A stretch of 64,000 nucleotides of DNA from Bostrychus sinensis. Lineage: Eukaryota > Chordata > Actinopteri > Gobiiformes > Eleotridae. A program made the translations under genes and the position numbers. The DNA is taken from NCBI GenBank assembly GCA_020698575.1, contig CM036242.1, positions 5,369,254-5,433,253 of the forward strand, read 5' to 3'. How positions within the stretch are numbered: position 1 is the first letter of the stretch; each line of letters begins with the position of its first letter. Shown in pieces: positions 23,685 through 36,555 of the stretch. The notes under the pieces are model-generated. The model ran no database searches. It had not been told where the DNA came from and saw nothing but the letters and a program-made list of their open reading frames with translations.

Positions 23685-24160
23685 GTTCCATGTCTGTGTC
23701 CTGTTTTCTGTCTTTTTTTTTCCCTTGTGTTTTATTTTGTAGCTTGGTTTGTCCTTGTGTTTTTCTGGTTTACTTCCTGCCTCCTGTGTTTCCCGCCTGT
23801 GTGATTGCCTGCCCCGCCTTAATGTGTTTCACCTGTGTGTAAATAAGCCCTGTGTTCTCCCCTGTTCTTTGTTGGATCATCGTCGCGTCAAGTGGTTTTT
23901 TGTCATGTCCTTGTCTCTGCACCAGCCTTCTGTGTTGTCCAGTTCTCGTGTAAGTTTTTTCTTTTTGCTCTGCCTTTAGTTTTTGGATTTTGACTTTTGT
24001 GTTTTATTTTTTACCTTGGCTTTTGTACTTGAAGATTTTGGACTCTTTCAGTTTTGTTCATGGAGTTTTATTTAGTTCATTAAAGTATCATTTTTGCAGT
24101 CCTGCATTTTTGGGTCCTATTTTCCCCCTTGTTCCCCCCATAACCATGACTATCATATTC
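23685..24160 (+). repeat. Dispersed repeat, copy 2, LTR-like or short-TIR element
   Basis: Starts TGTCAGGTTCCATG and ends ..AACCATGACTA, so the tips are imperfect inverted repeats. The body is CT-rich with TTAAAG and 'tgcatttttgggtcc' near the end. It is the inverted homologue of 18978-19325. It carries an 'attaaagta' signal near 24080, as LTRs often do, but no flanking internal retroelement sequence is present, so it would be a solo copy. Class not certain. Confidence 0.6.
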
Positions 24161-25316
24161 AGATTATGACTGGAGTTTTCTAGCTGTCAACGCAGTCAGT
24201 GTTGCTGGGGTAACCTGCAGGGACAATAAAAGTATACTTTAAGTTTCTTAGGATTTCCACTGCCTGTGTATCCTGTGCACCAAACAATGGCATAGACCCC
24301 CGCTTACTAGATACATCTCCACAATGCCACACCGGCTGCGGAGCCCTGAGCAGCTCGAGAGGAGCATGCACGGGAAGTTCAAATGCATAAAAGCCATTGA
24401 AAGACCAAAGCATCTCATTTTAAATATAATTTTTGGGCTTTATTTGATTGGACAGCTGTGTAATGATAGGAAATCAAGGATGAAAATCCAGATGTTGTGC
24501 ACGTCAGTTTCCTGTTTGGTGCGATCTGAACAGAGGAGGTTGATCTGAACGGAGTCCGCTGTCGAACAAAAGAGACTGGCTGCGTGTCCGGCGCCGCAGA
24601 AAGACTCCCCTATATGTAGATGAGTAGAAGAACCAACAGATGTGCTTTCTCTGCTAAGACTGAACCAGACTGTGAGTTTAAAAAAAAAACACAGTGAGAA
24701 GAGCTGTTTATACGAAAAATATTTTTGCTGAGAGGAAATAAACAGCAGGATAAGTTCACAGTTATCTCCAGATTTCAGAGGAATTTCAGACTGAGAGAAG
24801 CAGCAGAGCTTTAGTGAAGAGTATTTAACTGGGATCAGAGGTGTTTACTTACCTCTGGGCTATTAGCATTCTCTGCAGTCAATAGAGATTTATGAATAAA
24901 TGGCATTAACGTGTGACTCATAGTGAAGTTATATAAAGACAAGTCTTATGTCTTTGTCTTTTAGTTTGGAATAAACTGTTGGAGCCCAGTCAGAAGTTCT
25001 GTCCCTCCATCTTGGTGCATGCTCCAGGGTAAAGTCTTGTCTCACTCTTGCTAAATTAAAATGATGTTGAAAGGTTCGTGAGCTTGAGTGGCCTCCACAG
25101 TGAGGTCATAGCAAAGGCTAAAGTTCAATGCAGCCTTTCTGTGTGAGTCAGCCATATTCAGTGCTATTCCCACCATAAAGAGCTTTTTTCAACCTAAGGT
25201 ATTAGCTTAGAGACTCAACCAACTTGGGACATTCCTCTCATTCAGCTTTTAAAGAACTGAGAGCAGCAAGTTGCAGGACAGAACGCCTCGACTGCCGTAA
25301 AACTCACACACAATCA
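24161..25316. other. Unannotated stretch
   Basis: No recognised gene. The minus-strand frame at 24180-24413 has no domain features I can identify. Confidence 0.4.
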
Positions 25317-25324
25317 ATCAGCAC

Positions 25325-26658
25325 CAGGCACGTGCAGAGACTTCTACAGGGGCAGGTGCTCAAAGCGAAAAAGGGGCACATACGTATAACCAGATTTTAA
25401 AACAGTGTTGTGTTAGGACTGTGGCAAGCAAGACTCTCACACAACTATTACATTTCTGTGTATACTATGATATATTGCAATACGGTAAGGATGAAGTTAT
25501 ACATTTTTAATACAATTTTGAGAAAATAAAAAACTAATGAACATATAAAATGTAAAGAAAACACACACTGCATGACACTAAACTAAATAATGTAATTTTA
25601 TCCATGCTCTGACAAGATGAGAATTATTCCCAGCACTGGTCCTTAGACCAGGGGTCACCAACGAGGTGCCTGCGAGCACCAGGTAGCCCTTCTGGAGCTT
25701 GTGAGGTGCCCGCAAGGAATATTTATAAACAGTGACTACTGCAAAGCAAACAATCATACAATCCTAGTGTCATTTGAAAGGAATGTCAAGATTTTAATAT
25801 AGAGGATTATTTTGCACGAGTAGCCCTCAGTACAAATCCTCATCTTTTGGGTAGCCCTCAAACCCAAAAAGGTTGGAGACCCCTGCCTTAGACATTTCTA
25901 GTAATAAATTAAATAAGTTATGTGGGAACAAGATTTTGGGACATCACATTTTTTCTTATCAGATCACATTTTGCCAGCTCCCATCACCAACTAGTTTGTA
26001 TTTTTGCACAATTATAGCAAATTCTCGCAATTTAATTGCATTAAAATGCCTAAATGATAACTGCAATCCATTATTTATAAGCAACCCGGTCTAAAAATAA
26101 AACGATTTTATGCTAACAACAATCACAAAGCATTTTATGGAAGCATATTGTAAATATCTAGGTGGTTAGCAAGTAGCGATCAAAAGCACCGTATTTAAAC
26201 AAATGATCTAACGTACGTGCATAATACTTTCATGGCTTTGTCTTATAAATCACGCGACACGAACAGCTCACTGACGGTTCTTTCATTCCCAGTGACTGTA
26301 CTGGGTTTAAGTTCTGGAATTGGGGCCAAAAAAATGATAACAGCCCTCTTTATTGGCTCCACAGTTCGCTCTTTCTCCTCTGTTTTCAGCTGCGAGAGGG
26401 GCACGAGACAGGGAGCTGCGCAACTCACGGAGGCAAAAGGTTAAAGGTCACGAGTTGCTCGCGGCCGTGTGATATCATTTATTTCAAATTATTAATAATT
26501 AATGAATGAATAAATGCTCTTATGAAGAGCCACATGGGGGCTTAAAACCACAAAAAAAAAAAAAAAAAAAAAGACCAAGGACCAAAAGGGCACTTGGAGG
26601 CAAGGGGCAAAAGGGGCAGGTGCTCAAGCCCCCTCCACCCCCCCTCTGCACGTGCCTG
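25325..26658. mobile_element. hAT non-autonomous element with perfect 8-bp duplication
   Basis: Termini CAGGCACGTGCAGAG and the inverse CTCTGCACGTGCCTG, with ATCAGCAC duplicated on both sides (25317-25324 and 26659-26666). A 'ggggcaggtgctcaa' block is also present near both ends. No transposase recognised in 1334 bp. It contains a second hAT insertion and a poly-A run (26551-26572). Confidence 0.88.
25649..25885. mobile_element. Small hAT element nested in the larger hAT
   Basis: Starts CAGGGGTCACCAAC and ends with the inverse GTTGGAGACCCCTG. CCTTAGAC is duplicated on both sides (25641-25648 and 25886-25893). At 237 bp it is a miniature; termini of the CAGGGGT..CCAAC type belong to hAT (Charlie-like) elements. 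Confidence 0.9.
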
Positions 26659-26666
26659 ATCAGCAC

Positions 26667-27749
26667 ATAAACTAAGACCTAACACTCAAAATAACCCAAC
26701 AATGAAAAACTTTACTTAGATGTCCCAATTTAAGCCCTAGATAAACAAAATGTAATACTTGCCCAAACTATTTAATGTTTTTAAGGCCTTGATTTTGGCA
26801 GCAACTAATTTAATACCTTTTTTAATACTTTTAAGACATAGGCGCTACACTATTTAAAGTTATAAAATGTGAAATCCTAATGCAAACTCAAAAAGCATAT
26901 GTCTCTCTAAACAATTCAGAGTCACTTCTGGGTCCGAGTGACATCCTCAGAAACCTAAGGGACGTGCTTTATTGTTATTTCAACCACATGAGCGTCACAG
27001 CAGTGGAGTGTAGAGCATTATGCTGTGTATATAGAGATGCTGTTTTCACACAGAGCACAGGAAAACTCCCAACTGAGCCCACAGCACACAGAATGTCAAT
27101 GCAAGCAACAATTCTACAACTTCAACAGTGGAAATGATTGATTTGTTTCTATGTGATTTATTTCCCTTATTGACAGCATCATTATTGGGACATAACTCTG
27201 GTGTCATTAGCAGACTGTGTGTGTTTGAACAAAGACTGACTCCTCATACATTATTTTAGACAGAAAGCTGAGTTTTGTTTACGATAAGATTATCTCAAAC
27301 AAAAGGAAACCAAATATGTTTTATAACCAGCTTCATCTTTATCCAAACTATTTCAATTTATAGGAAAAACAACACGAGTCGCCATTGAACCTCTGTTATT
27401 AAATTTTAAGTGGGGCGTAAAAAGTCATTGCGTGTGAGTCGAGCGCATTAAAGTTCAATAAACCATTCACTGCTCTGTGTATGAGACTATACGAGAATGA
27501 ACTGGAGGATATGAGAGGATGGAGGGGCTTCTAATTGAATTTTAGTGGGCTCTTAGTGATGCACATGGACGAGCTTCACAGCAGCAAATACAAAAGACCA
27601 CAGACCAAGACCTGCTGCACTTATACTTATAATTCCCAGAGAGACTCTAAGAGACTGTTTGTCTAGCTATCAGAGAGCAGTAAAGTGTGCAAAAGCACAG
27701 TACATGTCAAACTTTGTTTCTGCTAATAGGCACAGGCCCCAGGTTCTAT
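26667..27749. other. Unannotated stretch
   Basis: No coding exon or element boundary recognised. Confidence 0.4.
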
Positions 27750-29656
27750 TTAATGTTTGAAATCATCTTGTGAACCCTGTTGAGTCCACCAGTATTGAAT
27801 TTTCAGAGCTATTGTGTCAAAATTTTCTAAATTTCTTTGTTGAAAAAATTTCTACAATTAGGGCCTCAACCCTATGTTGCACAGTTGTAGACCCCTCTGT
27901 TAGTCCAGTATGCTCTGTGGTCTTTGAACATTTTGAACCTGTGTCTCTATGTGAATTAACAGATGTTGTCCTTCAGTTAAGACCCTCTGATTGCCTACTT
28001 GATTGTATTCCTTCTAAGCTTTTAAAAGATGTTCTTGATGTGACTGGGCCTTATTTGTTGCAGATTATTAATGGCTCTCTAAATGCAGGTTGTGTTCCAA
28101 CAGCCTTTAAACCTGCTGTTGTTCAGCCTCTGCTTAAAAAACACAACTTAGACCCTGAGGTCCTTTCCAACTATAGGCCAATTTCAAAGCTGCCTTTCTT
28201 GTCAAAAGTACTTGAGAAACTGGTCTGTCTGCAATTACAAACCCATTTGGAGTCAAATAACATTTTAGAAAAATTTCAGTCTGGTTTTAAGTCACTTCAC
28301 AGCACGGAAACTGCACTTTTAAGAGGTTTTTAATGATCTTCTTTTAACTGTTGATTCCGGCTGCTCCTCATTGTTAGTCCTTTTAGATTTAACCGCTGCT
28401 TTCGACACTGTGGACCACCAGATGTTGCTGTCTTGCTTGGAGACTTATGCTGGCATCAAAGGTACGGCCTTGGCATGGTTCAGGTCGTATCTTAAAGACC
28501 GATCCTTTTCTGTCCATCTTGGTCCTTATGGTTCAGGCACGGCCCCACTTAGCTGTGAGGTCCCACAGGGATCTATTTTAGGCCCCGTACTGTTTTCTCT
28601 GTACATGCTTCCTCTTGGGTCAATTTTTAAAAAATATGGTATCTCTTTTCACTGTTTCGCAGACGATGTGCAGGTTTATCTGCCTCTAAGATCCAGCTCA
28701 GACTGCACCCAAACCCTGTTAGAGCCTGCGAGATGTTAAAGACTGGATGGAGTTAAATTTTTTAAAGCTCAACGAATCTAAAACTGAAATAGTTACATTT
28801 GGAAAACTCAAAGATGTCAGCAATATCCTGGGCCCTTTCTCTGGCTACTGCCACCCTTCGGCCAGAAACCTTGGAGTGATTTTAGACAGCTCTTTCAAAT
28901 TTACTCAGCAAATAAGCTCAGTGGTCAAAACTAGCTTTTTTCAGCTGCGCTTACTGAGTAAAGTCAAGTCATACTTGCCACTGAATGACTTTGAGTGTGC
29001 TATTCATGCTTTTAGTACGTCCCGCTTGGACGACTGCAACTCTCTGTATTGCGGATTGGACCAGGCTTCCCTCCATCGGTTGCAGTTCGTCCAAAACGCT
29101 GCAGCTCGTCTGCTGACTGGCACCAGGAAATATGAACATATAACCCCCGTTCTGGCTTCTTTGCACTGGCTTCCTGTCAGCTATAGGATTCATTTTAAGA
29201 TTTTATTGATTGTTTTTAAATGTTTAAATGGGCTGGCCCCCTCCTCCCTCTCAGAGTTACTGTCCGTCCATGTTCCAACCAGAACAATGAGGTCAACTAA
29301 TCAGCTGATGTTACAAATTCCGAGAACACGAATGAAAACCTGAGGAGACAGGGCCTTTGCTGTAGCTGCTCCGCGACTCTGGAACAGTCTGCCTCTGTGT
29401 ATTAGAACAGCCCAATCTTTAAATATTTTTAAATCCTTATTAAAAACCCATTTGTTTGCACTGGCTTTTTGGCTATTATTATGTATTTAATTGTTTTATT
29501 TAATTTTATTATTGTGTGCTTTTAGTGTATTAACATGCTTGTTTTGCTTGTTTTATTTATTATTTATTCAAGTATTGCTCTTTGTAGGCATGTGAAGCAC
29601 TTTGGGCAGCGATTGTTGTTGTAAATGTGCTATACAAATAAACTTGACCTTGACCT
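27750..29656 (+). pseudogene. L2-like LINE, 5'-truncated, near-complete reverse transcriptase with two frameshifts
   Basis: Best-preserved LINE in the window. 27770-28333 covers the linker and start of the reverse transcriptase (VVQPLLKKHNLDP, LSNYRPISKLPFLSKVLEK, QSGFKSLHSTETALL). A one-base shift near 28325 leads into 28371-28739: LLDLTAAFDTVDHQ with catalytic Asp, SCEVPQGSILGPVLFSLYM, and FHCFADDVQVYLPL. The usual YADD is FADD here; both aspartates are kept. A second shift near 28735 leads into 28747-29343 (LNESKTEIVTFG, ARNLGVILDSS, RLDDCNSLY, LHWLPVSYRI). A TGA at 29341 interrupts, and the same frame ends with RLWNSLPLCIRTA and FKSLLKTHLF at about 29490. The 3' end has 'gtgaagcactttggg' and 'ctatacaaataaacttgacc', then TTGACC repeats. 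The apurinic endonuclease domain is missing by 5' truncation. Relatively few defects suggest a rather young copy. Confidence 0.88.
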
Positions 29657-30671
29657 ATAATGGTCGGAGTAGAAAAACAGTATAAAAATGCATTTAGCCT
29701 ACAGACAGTTTTTAAAGTCATAAATCACACACCTTTATGCACATCTGGCTCAGGGCACAACTTTACCCCATTATTATGTTACTTATCTGTGCAATGCATG
29801 TTCAGTGAATTAATGAATAATGTCCATCGTGCAGATGACAAATGATTAATTGACAGTGAAATGAATGGTAATATTCAGTGTTTTGTATTTGGGGCATTTA
29901 TGAACTTTGTGGGACATTATGTAACATGAATAGATTTAACTTCATTTAAATTTGCAAATACAAATGCTGCGCTTACAGAATACAATTTGATTTTTATACA
30001 ATACCTTATTCCTTACCTTGCATTTTTTGTTTAGTTAAAAACCTGTGACAGAGCTGAATAACAGACAGTAATTAGGGTGAAAGCCGAGCCAGATTAATCT
30101 TGTTCCAGTAGAATGTGGAATCTTGGAAAGAGAGAAGAGACTGGTGACATTCTGCCAAACACCTTTTCTGTTCCTCAGTGTATTTCTGCTGGAAAAGACC
30201 AGTCGTCGCCGAACAGAGATTTGGAACAGCTCCACCTGAGATTACTCTACAGGAGAAATGAAAGTGTAGGACAAAAGGAAGAAGAGTAATACCAACTTTT
30301 AGTACATAGCTCATGATTTTAGCTCAGGTGTTAACTGCAGGACATTTCCTCCACCAGTGCCAGAGCCACCCTTCATAAATGTTTTACCAACTTAATCTCA
30401 GAAGATCGCCAGCATTTGGGACGTCTCTCTCCTGTTCCATGTGGCCTCCCCCACTTCAGCTCTGTTCTTCTAAGCCACACTTATTTCACTAAGTTATGAT
30501 CCTGACCATACATTTTGGTTTTATAGTCATCAGTGTTTTACAGTGGACACCACAGCTTTTACACCATGCCTTTATTCTGAAGGTCCACAGTGAAATGATG
30601 TGACTAATGTTTATGAAGTCATTATTCCAAACTGCTGCTGACTATAACAAAGTCATTTCTATTTCAGTCTG
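29657..30671. other. Unannotated stretch
   Basis: No gene or repeat recognised. Confidence 0.4.
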
Positions 30672-31648
30672 CACTGAAAAAAAGTGTTGTAATTAACTAA
30701 CCTAATTGAATAGATTTTTTTTACACCTGATTGAATTCCTTTTTTTCCAAAGTGACTCTTTTCATGAGATTTCATTTTTAATTTCATTGAAATATTAATT
30801 TTAAACTAAAAATCTATTTTCGTGCAACTTAAGAAAATCATCTAAACTATGAGAAAGGTGAACAACGCCACACATGATCTCATCTTTCTAAAATATAAGG
30901 GACTGTGTTTTAAAGCTCCCACTGCCATCATAGAATGGGCAATGTTACTTTGTCATTTAAGTGAACATTGCATTTCTGCTGTAGAACTAAACACAGATTT
31001 ATCAATTATTAGGATAGGTTTGAAATTGTGTAATTCTGGAAGCTAAATAAACAAAAAATGTTTATTATACTTAAAGAACTATGTCCCTATATATCTTATG
31101 GCTCCTGCAAGAAGTAACTTTTTTTTATTATCAGAGTATACAGAGACTACCTTGGCAGATAATGCAGGAGTCATTTGTGTCACTGTTTCTCTGTGTGGAC
31201 AGGAGCCTGTTATAATTCAAGGTTAACTACAGCAGAAAGGTTTTTGTTATTATATTTTTTTAATTCCAAAGATGTTGCGTTCAACAGTTTATTGAATTAT
31301 TTATAACTATAGATCACTCAGCGTTTAGCGTTACCTCAGCACTGTAAAGATCACCAAAATGACACTGAAGAAGTAACTGTTCCAACCACTGTGCTTTCAA
31401 TGACAGGAGTGAGTGCATTAAAATACTGCACTTTTTATCTTAAAGGAATGAGTTTACCTGTGTCATGATTAACTTGAATTTTACAAAAAATGAAGTTGCA
31501 CTAAAGTAGATTTTTAGTTCGAATCAAATTCATATTTAAGTTAAATCCAATGAAAAGAATTACTATGGCAAAACCTAATTCAGTTTCAGTCAGGTGTAAA
31601 CAATTGAAGCAATTCAATTAAGTTGGTTTAATGAAACACTTTTTAGTG
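30672..31648. mobile_element. Palindromic CACTG-end element, terminal type IV, full length
   Basis: Left end CACTGAAAAAAAGTG; right end inverse ..CACTTTTTAGTG. Both run into the AATTAAGTTGGTT / AACCAACTTAATT arm, then ACACCTGATTGAATT. Inside is the shared core: 'ggtgaacaacgccacacatg' (30856) and the ATAGAATGGGCAATG block on the left, CAATGACAGGAGTGAGTGC on the right, and a centre with CAGGAGTCATTTGTGTCACT near 31165. 977 bp, no transposase. A clean target duplication is not visible (TG left, CA right). Confidence 0.72.
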
Positions 31649-32663
31649 CAGAGTCTGCCTCAACACAAAGTAAACATTTATTTTTAAATTTAATTTATAT
31701 GACTGACACAGAGGCTTCACTTTTTTCAGTCTGTGAGAAGACTCACCACAGGGCACTGTTAATATCAATGGAAAATCATTAGAGGTTTGTAGTGATGTGT
31801 TTATTTTCATCCTAATGAGAGCAGCCTCTGTAATAACAGGACCAAATCTTTGTCTGTATACTGTTTAGTGCAGTGGGCCTGCATTACTGTATGTGAACAC
31901 AGATATACCACTTCTTTTATTACGGAAGGGGAAAAAACTCCAGTAATAGTAGTTTTGTAAACTCTATAGATAGAAGAACAGCTCAACTGCATTATTTTAC
32001 CCTGAGTAATATTAAAGTGTCTGTAAGTGGGCTGTACCTTGTGCTTCCTTTACTCAGTTGTTTCTTGGTGGTCAGTTCTTTCAGGTATTGTTAAATATAG
32101 GATTATAAAAGCCGGAGTGGAGAGTTTGTTGCTGTTGTAGAGGTCATCACAGATATGGCGTTGTGTGATTACAGTTTATAGAAAACTCATTTTCTCCTAA
32201 TGGCTTCTGCTGTTAATCTGAAGGACATCTGCTTCTCATCTTTATCTGAGGCAAACCATGCATTTTATACAGAGCTTTATGTCCCATAGCATCATAAAGT
32301 CTGCACAGGGCTTGTGCTTTAATTTCACTTCTGAACATTTTATTACTGAAATGTTGGTGTATGCATCTACTGAACAGTTTCTGTGTTCCAGTAGTCAGTC
32401 AGCACAGTAGCTTTGTATCATGAATGTTAAAATAACTGTGACATGTTAGGTTTATAGAACTAGACTTTGTGCTTTAAAGTTGGTGAAGAGACATGCTCAG
32501 AGTAGATGACTAATGAGTTCTCTTACGCAAAATTGACTTTTCTCGAGCTTTCTCCCATGTTATAACATTGTTCCCTAATCAAAAACAGACCTGGAGTTGT
32601 GTTTTGCTTCATTAACGCCTGTTTGAGTAATCCTCTATTCTCTTTGTGAGGCCTCAAAATGTA
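31649..32663. other. Unannotated stretch
   Basis: No gene or repeat recognised. Confidence 0.4.
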
Positions 32664-32665
32664 TA

Positions 32666-32857
32666 CAGCGGCAAGCAAAAGTATGCCACATTTCTAATTT
32701 GCTTCATAATTCATTATTTTTTTTGCATTTTCATAGTTGTTGTCATGTGATGTAAAGTGACTGACACAAACCTCTCAATGATCCATTTAAATTCCAGGTT
32801 GTAAGACAACAATAAAGGAAAAATAATAAGGGGGGTTCATACTTTTGCTTGCCACTG
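32666..32857. mobile_element. Tc1/mariner-type miniature element (192 bp)
   Basis: Termini CAGCGGCAAGCAAAAGTATG and the inverse CATACTTTTGCTTGCCACTG, with TA on both sides (32664-32665 and 32858-32859), the target duplication of Tc1/mariner. No coding capacity. Confidence 0.88.
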
Positions 32858-34536
32858 TAGTTCCACATACCCCCCGCCGCTCCCACAAATGCCAACCTCT
32901 CCCATGAAGCCCCGCCCACTTCAGGAAGCACTGACCAATCAACAAGTCCTCTACATCCAGTCTGCTCTCATTCATTTATCAACAAAAAAAAACGATGTAT
33001 AGCTCTGTTTCCACTGATTCCTCATGCCGATTTTTAATTTTGTAGTAACATGGTCTCATACAGAAAGTTTAAGGAAGTGCTGTTTTTCTTTTATTATATT
33101 TAAAAGACTGCAACACTTTGCTGCCCTCTGCTGGCCCCTTCACCGGTTTAGTGTACTTTTATCTTAGCACAACTTACAGTCAGTTACGCAGTTGCTCCAA
33201 ATTTACAGCCTTGCAAAAAGAAGCATCCGTCTCCTTGAACTGGATGCAATGTAGTACCCACATCGACCTGTCCCATGAGAAACCAGTGCCTGCAAATGGT
33301 TCCCAGGCATGTATTAGGCTTCGGGGGGAAACCTACGCTACTCTGGCTGCATTCTGACTGGAAGTAGTATATCACTCTGTGTTAAGGGGTAAATAAAAGC
33401 ATGTAAAGTGTAATTAAGTTGATGATGTGAGTTAGATCATAATGCACTGCTTGATAAACACAACACAATTTCTCATGTTGTTAAATTTGACACAGTCATC
33501 ATTCTTACTCTGCAGCCTTCTCCCTGTGGGACTCTGACAAACTGTGATAAGTTACATGGATGGAACATAAATATCTGGCTGCTACATGTTTTTGACAGTA
33601 ATGGATTTAGGTCGGAGCCATGCATCTGACAATCACTTGAGTCATACTTGGCCTGCAGTAAATACAGGGAGATTAGCTGACACTTTCCCATTCAGGCTGG
33701 AAAAGACTTAGATGCACAATTGTTATTAAGCTTCTGCATGCATGTAGTCTCAGAGTTACTGTGCATGTTTTTGCACACAGATGAGTTCTGAAAAAGGTCT
33801 GTAATCATAATTCAACACATTCTTGTACTCAGCGTCTACCCATAGCTTAATTTTCTCTGTAAATGTTTTGGTGAAAATCCTAACTGTCTGTATCCTGGTA
33901 ACTAGCTGCTCTTTTTCCAGGTCAGTGCTGATAGTGCAGCCTCCATTACTCATCACGTTTCTCATAATGAGCCTCAGTGTCTTATGAATCATATTTGTAT
34001 TCATACGAGCTTTCATCTCTCATTTATTCTTCTGCTCTGACCAACGTAAGACTGGAGCAGCAGCAGAACTGCTCAGAGCAGGCACATGTAGCAGAGCTGT
34101 CACCATCTCAAGGTAATGGAGAATCACGGAAAAGTTTTGGGTGAATTTGTGTCATGTGACCAGAGCTGTTTCAGAAGATCACTGCCTAAAGATAACACCC
34201 ACTAGGAGACTTCAGGTTTAGTAGAATGGTTCGATTAAAACTTTTTCCTCTGGAGAAAGTGAACTTTTCAGAGAGATTACTTTTGCCCCAAAATTAAATT
34301 TAAACAAATATGATGTTGTAAGCTCAGTTTTCAGCCTGAGATAAAACATAGTATTTGCACTTTCAGTAATAGATTCAGTTCATATATGTACTCATCATGC
34401 CCTTGTCTCACACTGATGCACCGTCTGCTGAGGTGATGCTGTGAACATTCAGCTGATACACAGAGCACAGGGGCATCAGTAGAAAAGGACCTCAGTAGGA
34501 CAGATCATCAGAGCACTGCCCTGTGTCAAATCTCTT
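32858..34536. other. Unannotated stretch
   Basis: No exon, RNA gene or bounded element recognised. Confidence 0.4.
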
Positions 34537-35411
34537 CACAGTAAAAAGTCCAGCGTTAAATGAACACTGTCAGTGAACATATGGTCCTTATCTGTCTAGT
34601 GTTAAATTTACTCTTTACTCTAGTGTTAATATTTCAGTGTTAAAATGAACACAGCACCATGACACTGGTGAGCAATGCCACACATGACTTGATGTCTTTG
34701 AGAGAAAAAAGGACTGTGTTTTAATGCACTCACGCCCATCATTTAATGGGCAGAGGTTAAAAGCTTCACTTGTTTGAGTGGCACTTTAAACATAAACCTT
34801 TAGCATTGCTTTTCTGTGGGGAAAAAAAAGAGGCTAGTATCAAGAAATGAAAAAGGATGTGCTTTTCAAAGCTAAAAATATCAGCTGTCCCTAAGCTACA
34901 AAATATAACATGGTCTTGTCCACCTCTGTCATGTCAAACATGACTTCCACAAGCAATGACAAAGTTAAAAGAAAAGTATACAGAGAATACATTTCCAGTT
35001 AACACAGGAGCCACTGTTTCTCTGAGTCATGGTTGCACCATGACAGAGTAGAGGACCACATTATAACTGAAGTTTAACTACAGCTGAAAACTTTGTTTTA
35101 TAATTTTCTTTCAAGAAACACTACATTTATAATTTTTAACCACAGCTCAATCAGCTTTCCCCCAGCAATGTGCTGTTTCTTAAAGTGTTTCAATCACTGC
35201 CCATTAAATGATGGGAGTGAGTGCATTAGAATGCAGCCCTTTTATCTTAAAGACCTCAGGTCATGTGTGGCATTGTTCACCAGTGTCATTGTGCTGTGTT
35301 CATTTTAACACTGAAATATTAACACTAGAGTAAAGAGTAAATTTAACACTAGACAGATAAGGACCATATGTTCACTGACAGTGTTCATTTAACACTGGAC
35401 TTTTTACTGTG
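34537..35411. mobile_element. Palindromic element, terminal type I, full length
   Basis: Both ends read CACAGTAAAAAGTCCAG inward and stay inverted for about 200 bp (GAACACTGTCAGTGAACATA, then the TAGTGTTAAATTTACTC block). The shared core follows ('agcaccatgacactggtgag', the 'acacatgac..gatgtctttgag' block, 'catttaatgggcag'). The centre holds the hairpin GTCATGG-TTGCA-CCATGAC at 35027-35045, next to CACTGTTTCTCTGAGTCATG. TT flanks both ends. 875 bp, no transposase. The best reference copy of the type I family. Confidence 0.85.
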
Positions 35412-36555
35412 TTCTGTTCCACTCCAGGTGAAGTTTTCATGGATCAGCACAGTGACGAGCCATGGAGGATCTGCTGAAATAACATTAGATCATATATATA
35501 TCAGTGAGACAAAGCCACAGCCTGCTCAGTGTACACGTGTTTTTGTCTATTGTAGCTTCAGAAACATGGAATTCTGTGAGCTCCAGTAGTACATTTTCTT
35601 TTAGTTGGATACTGATCTTGAGCAGGGCAGAAAATCCCCCAGAGGAACAGACGTGCTGTACAGACTTTGAAGTACATCCTAAACACAGTATAAGACTCCA
35701 GCGAAGATCAAAAACTTTAATAAAGTTACCACATTAAAAATAGCATAATACTGTGATACCAGTAAGAGAAGCTCAGCAGTGTTTCAGAAGAATTTGTGAA
35801 AATGTTAAGATAAAAAAGCAAAGACTGAACCCATATCCCTGTTAAAGCTGGCAATCTTTGGCCATCTCATAAATCAATTCGATTTTGATTCAGAGGTTCA
35901 CAATTCAATTCAAAACTTATTATTTTGGTTCATGTCAGCTTTAACTGAATGATGTATGACTGAAACCAGAAAATGCATTAGTTACCTATAAAAATGTTTT
36001 TATTATAAACGTATTGTTTTAAATTGTATATTATATATTTTAAACATTCATTTAAATGGTATTTTCAACAATAAAAACTAATGTGAACTAATAATAATTA
36101 TGGTAGTGAGAGTAAGTTTTCAATAGCGGTTATTTGAATAATATGCTTCGTAATGTACATCATTAGATGCAGTGTTTCTGCAGGACGTTTACAACCACTG
36201 ATATTTCTCTTATGTACAGATTGAAATAAGTTATTTTATTTTTAGACTGCAGCATCCATGTCCGCTACAAAAGTTTAACAGGGCTGCCTTTCTTTCTTGC
36301 AGTAACAGCAGCTGTGCTCAGCACCAAACAGTGGTTCTTTGTGTTTTGTTGTGGCCTTGTATAATTCAGGGCTACTCTCTGACAAATGTCCAGACCGACT
36401 CGAGGAGTGTGGCCACACTGATTTCTAAGACTCAAGACCTCTCTGGACTGGCAGACGTCTGAAATAGAAGCCCATTTCCTTAAGTTTGGGCCTCCCAAGC
36501 CCATTCTCTGGGGTTCTTGCAAAAAGGCTGGCAGAGGCCTGCAAGCCCCACCCTT
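35412..36555. other. Unannotated stretch
   Basis: No gene recognised. 36265-36522 contains a minus-strand frame without domain features; part may belong to the adjacent LINE relic. Confidence 0.4.
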
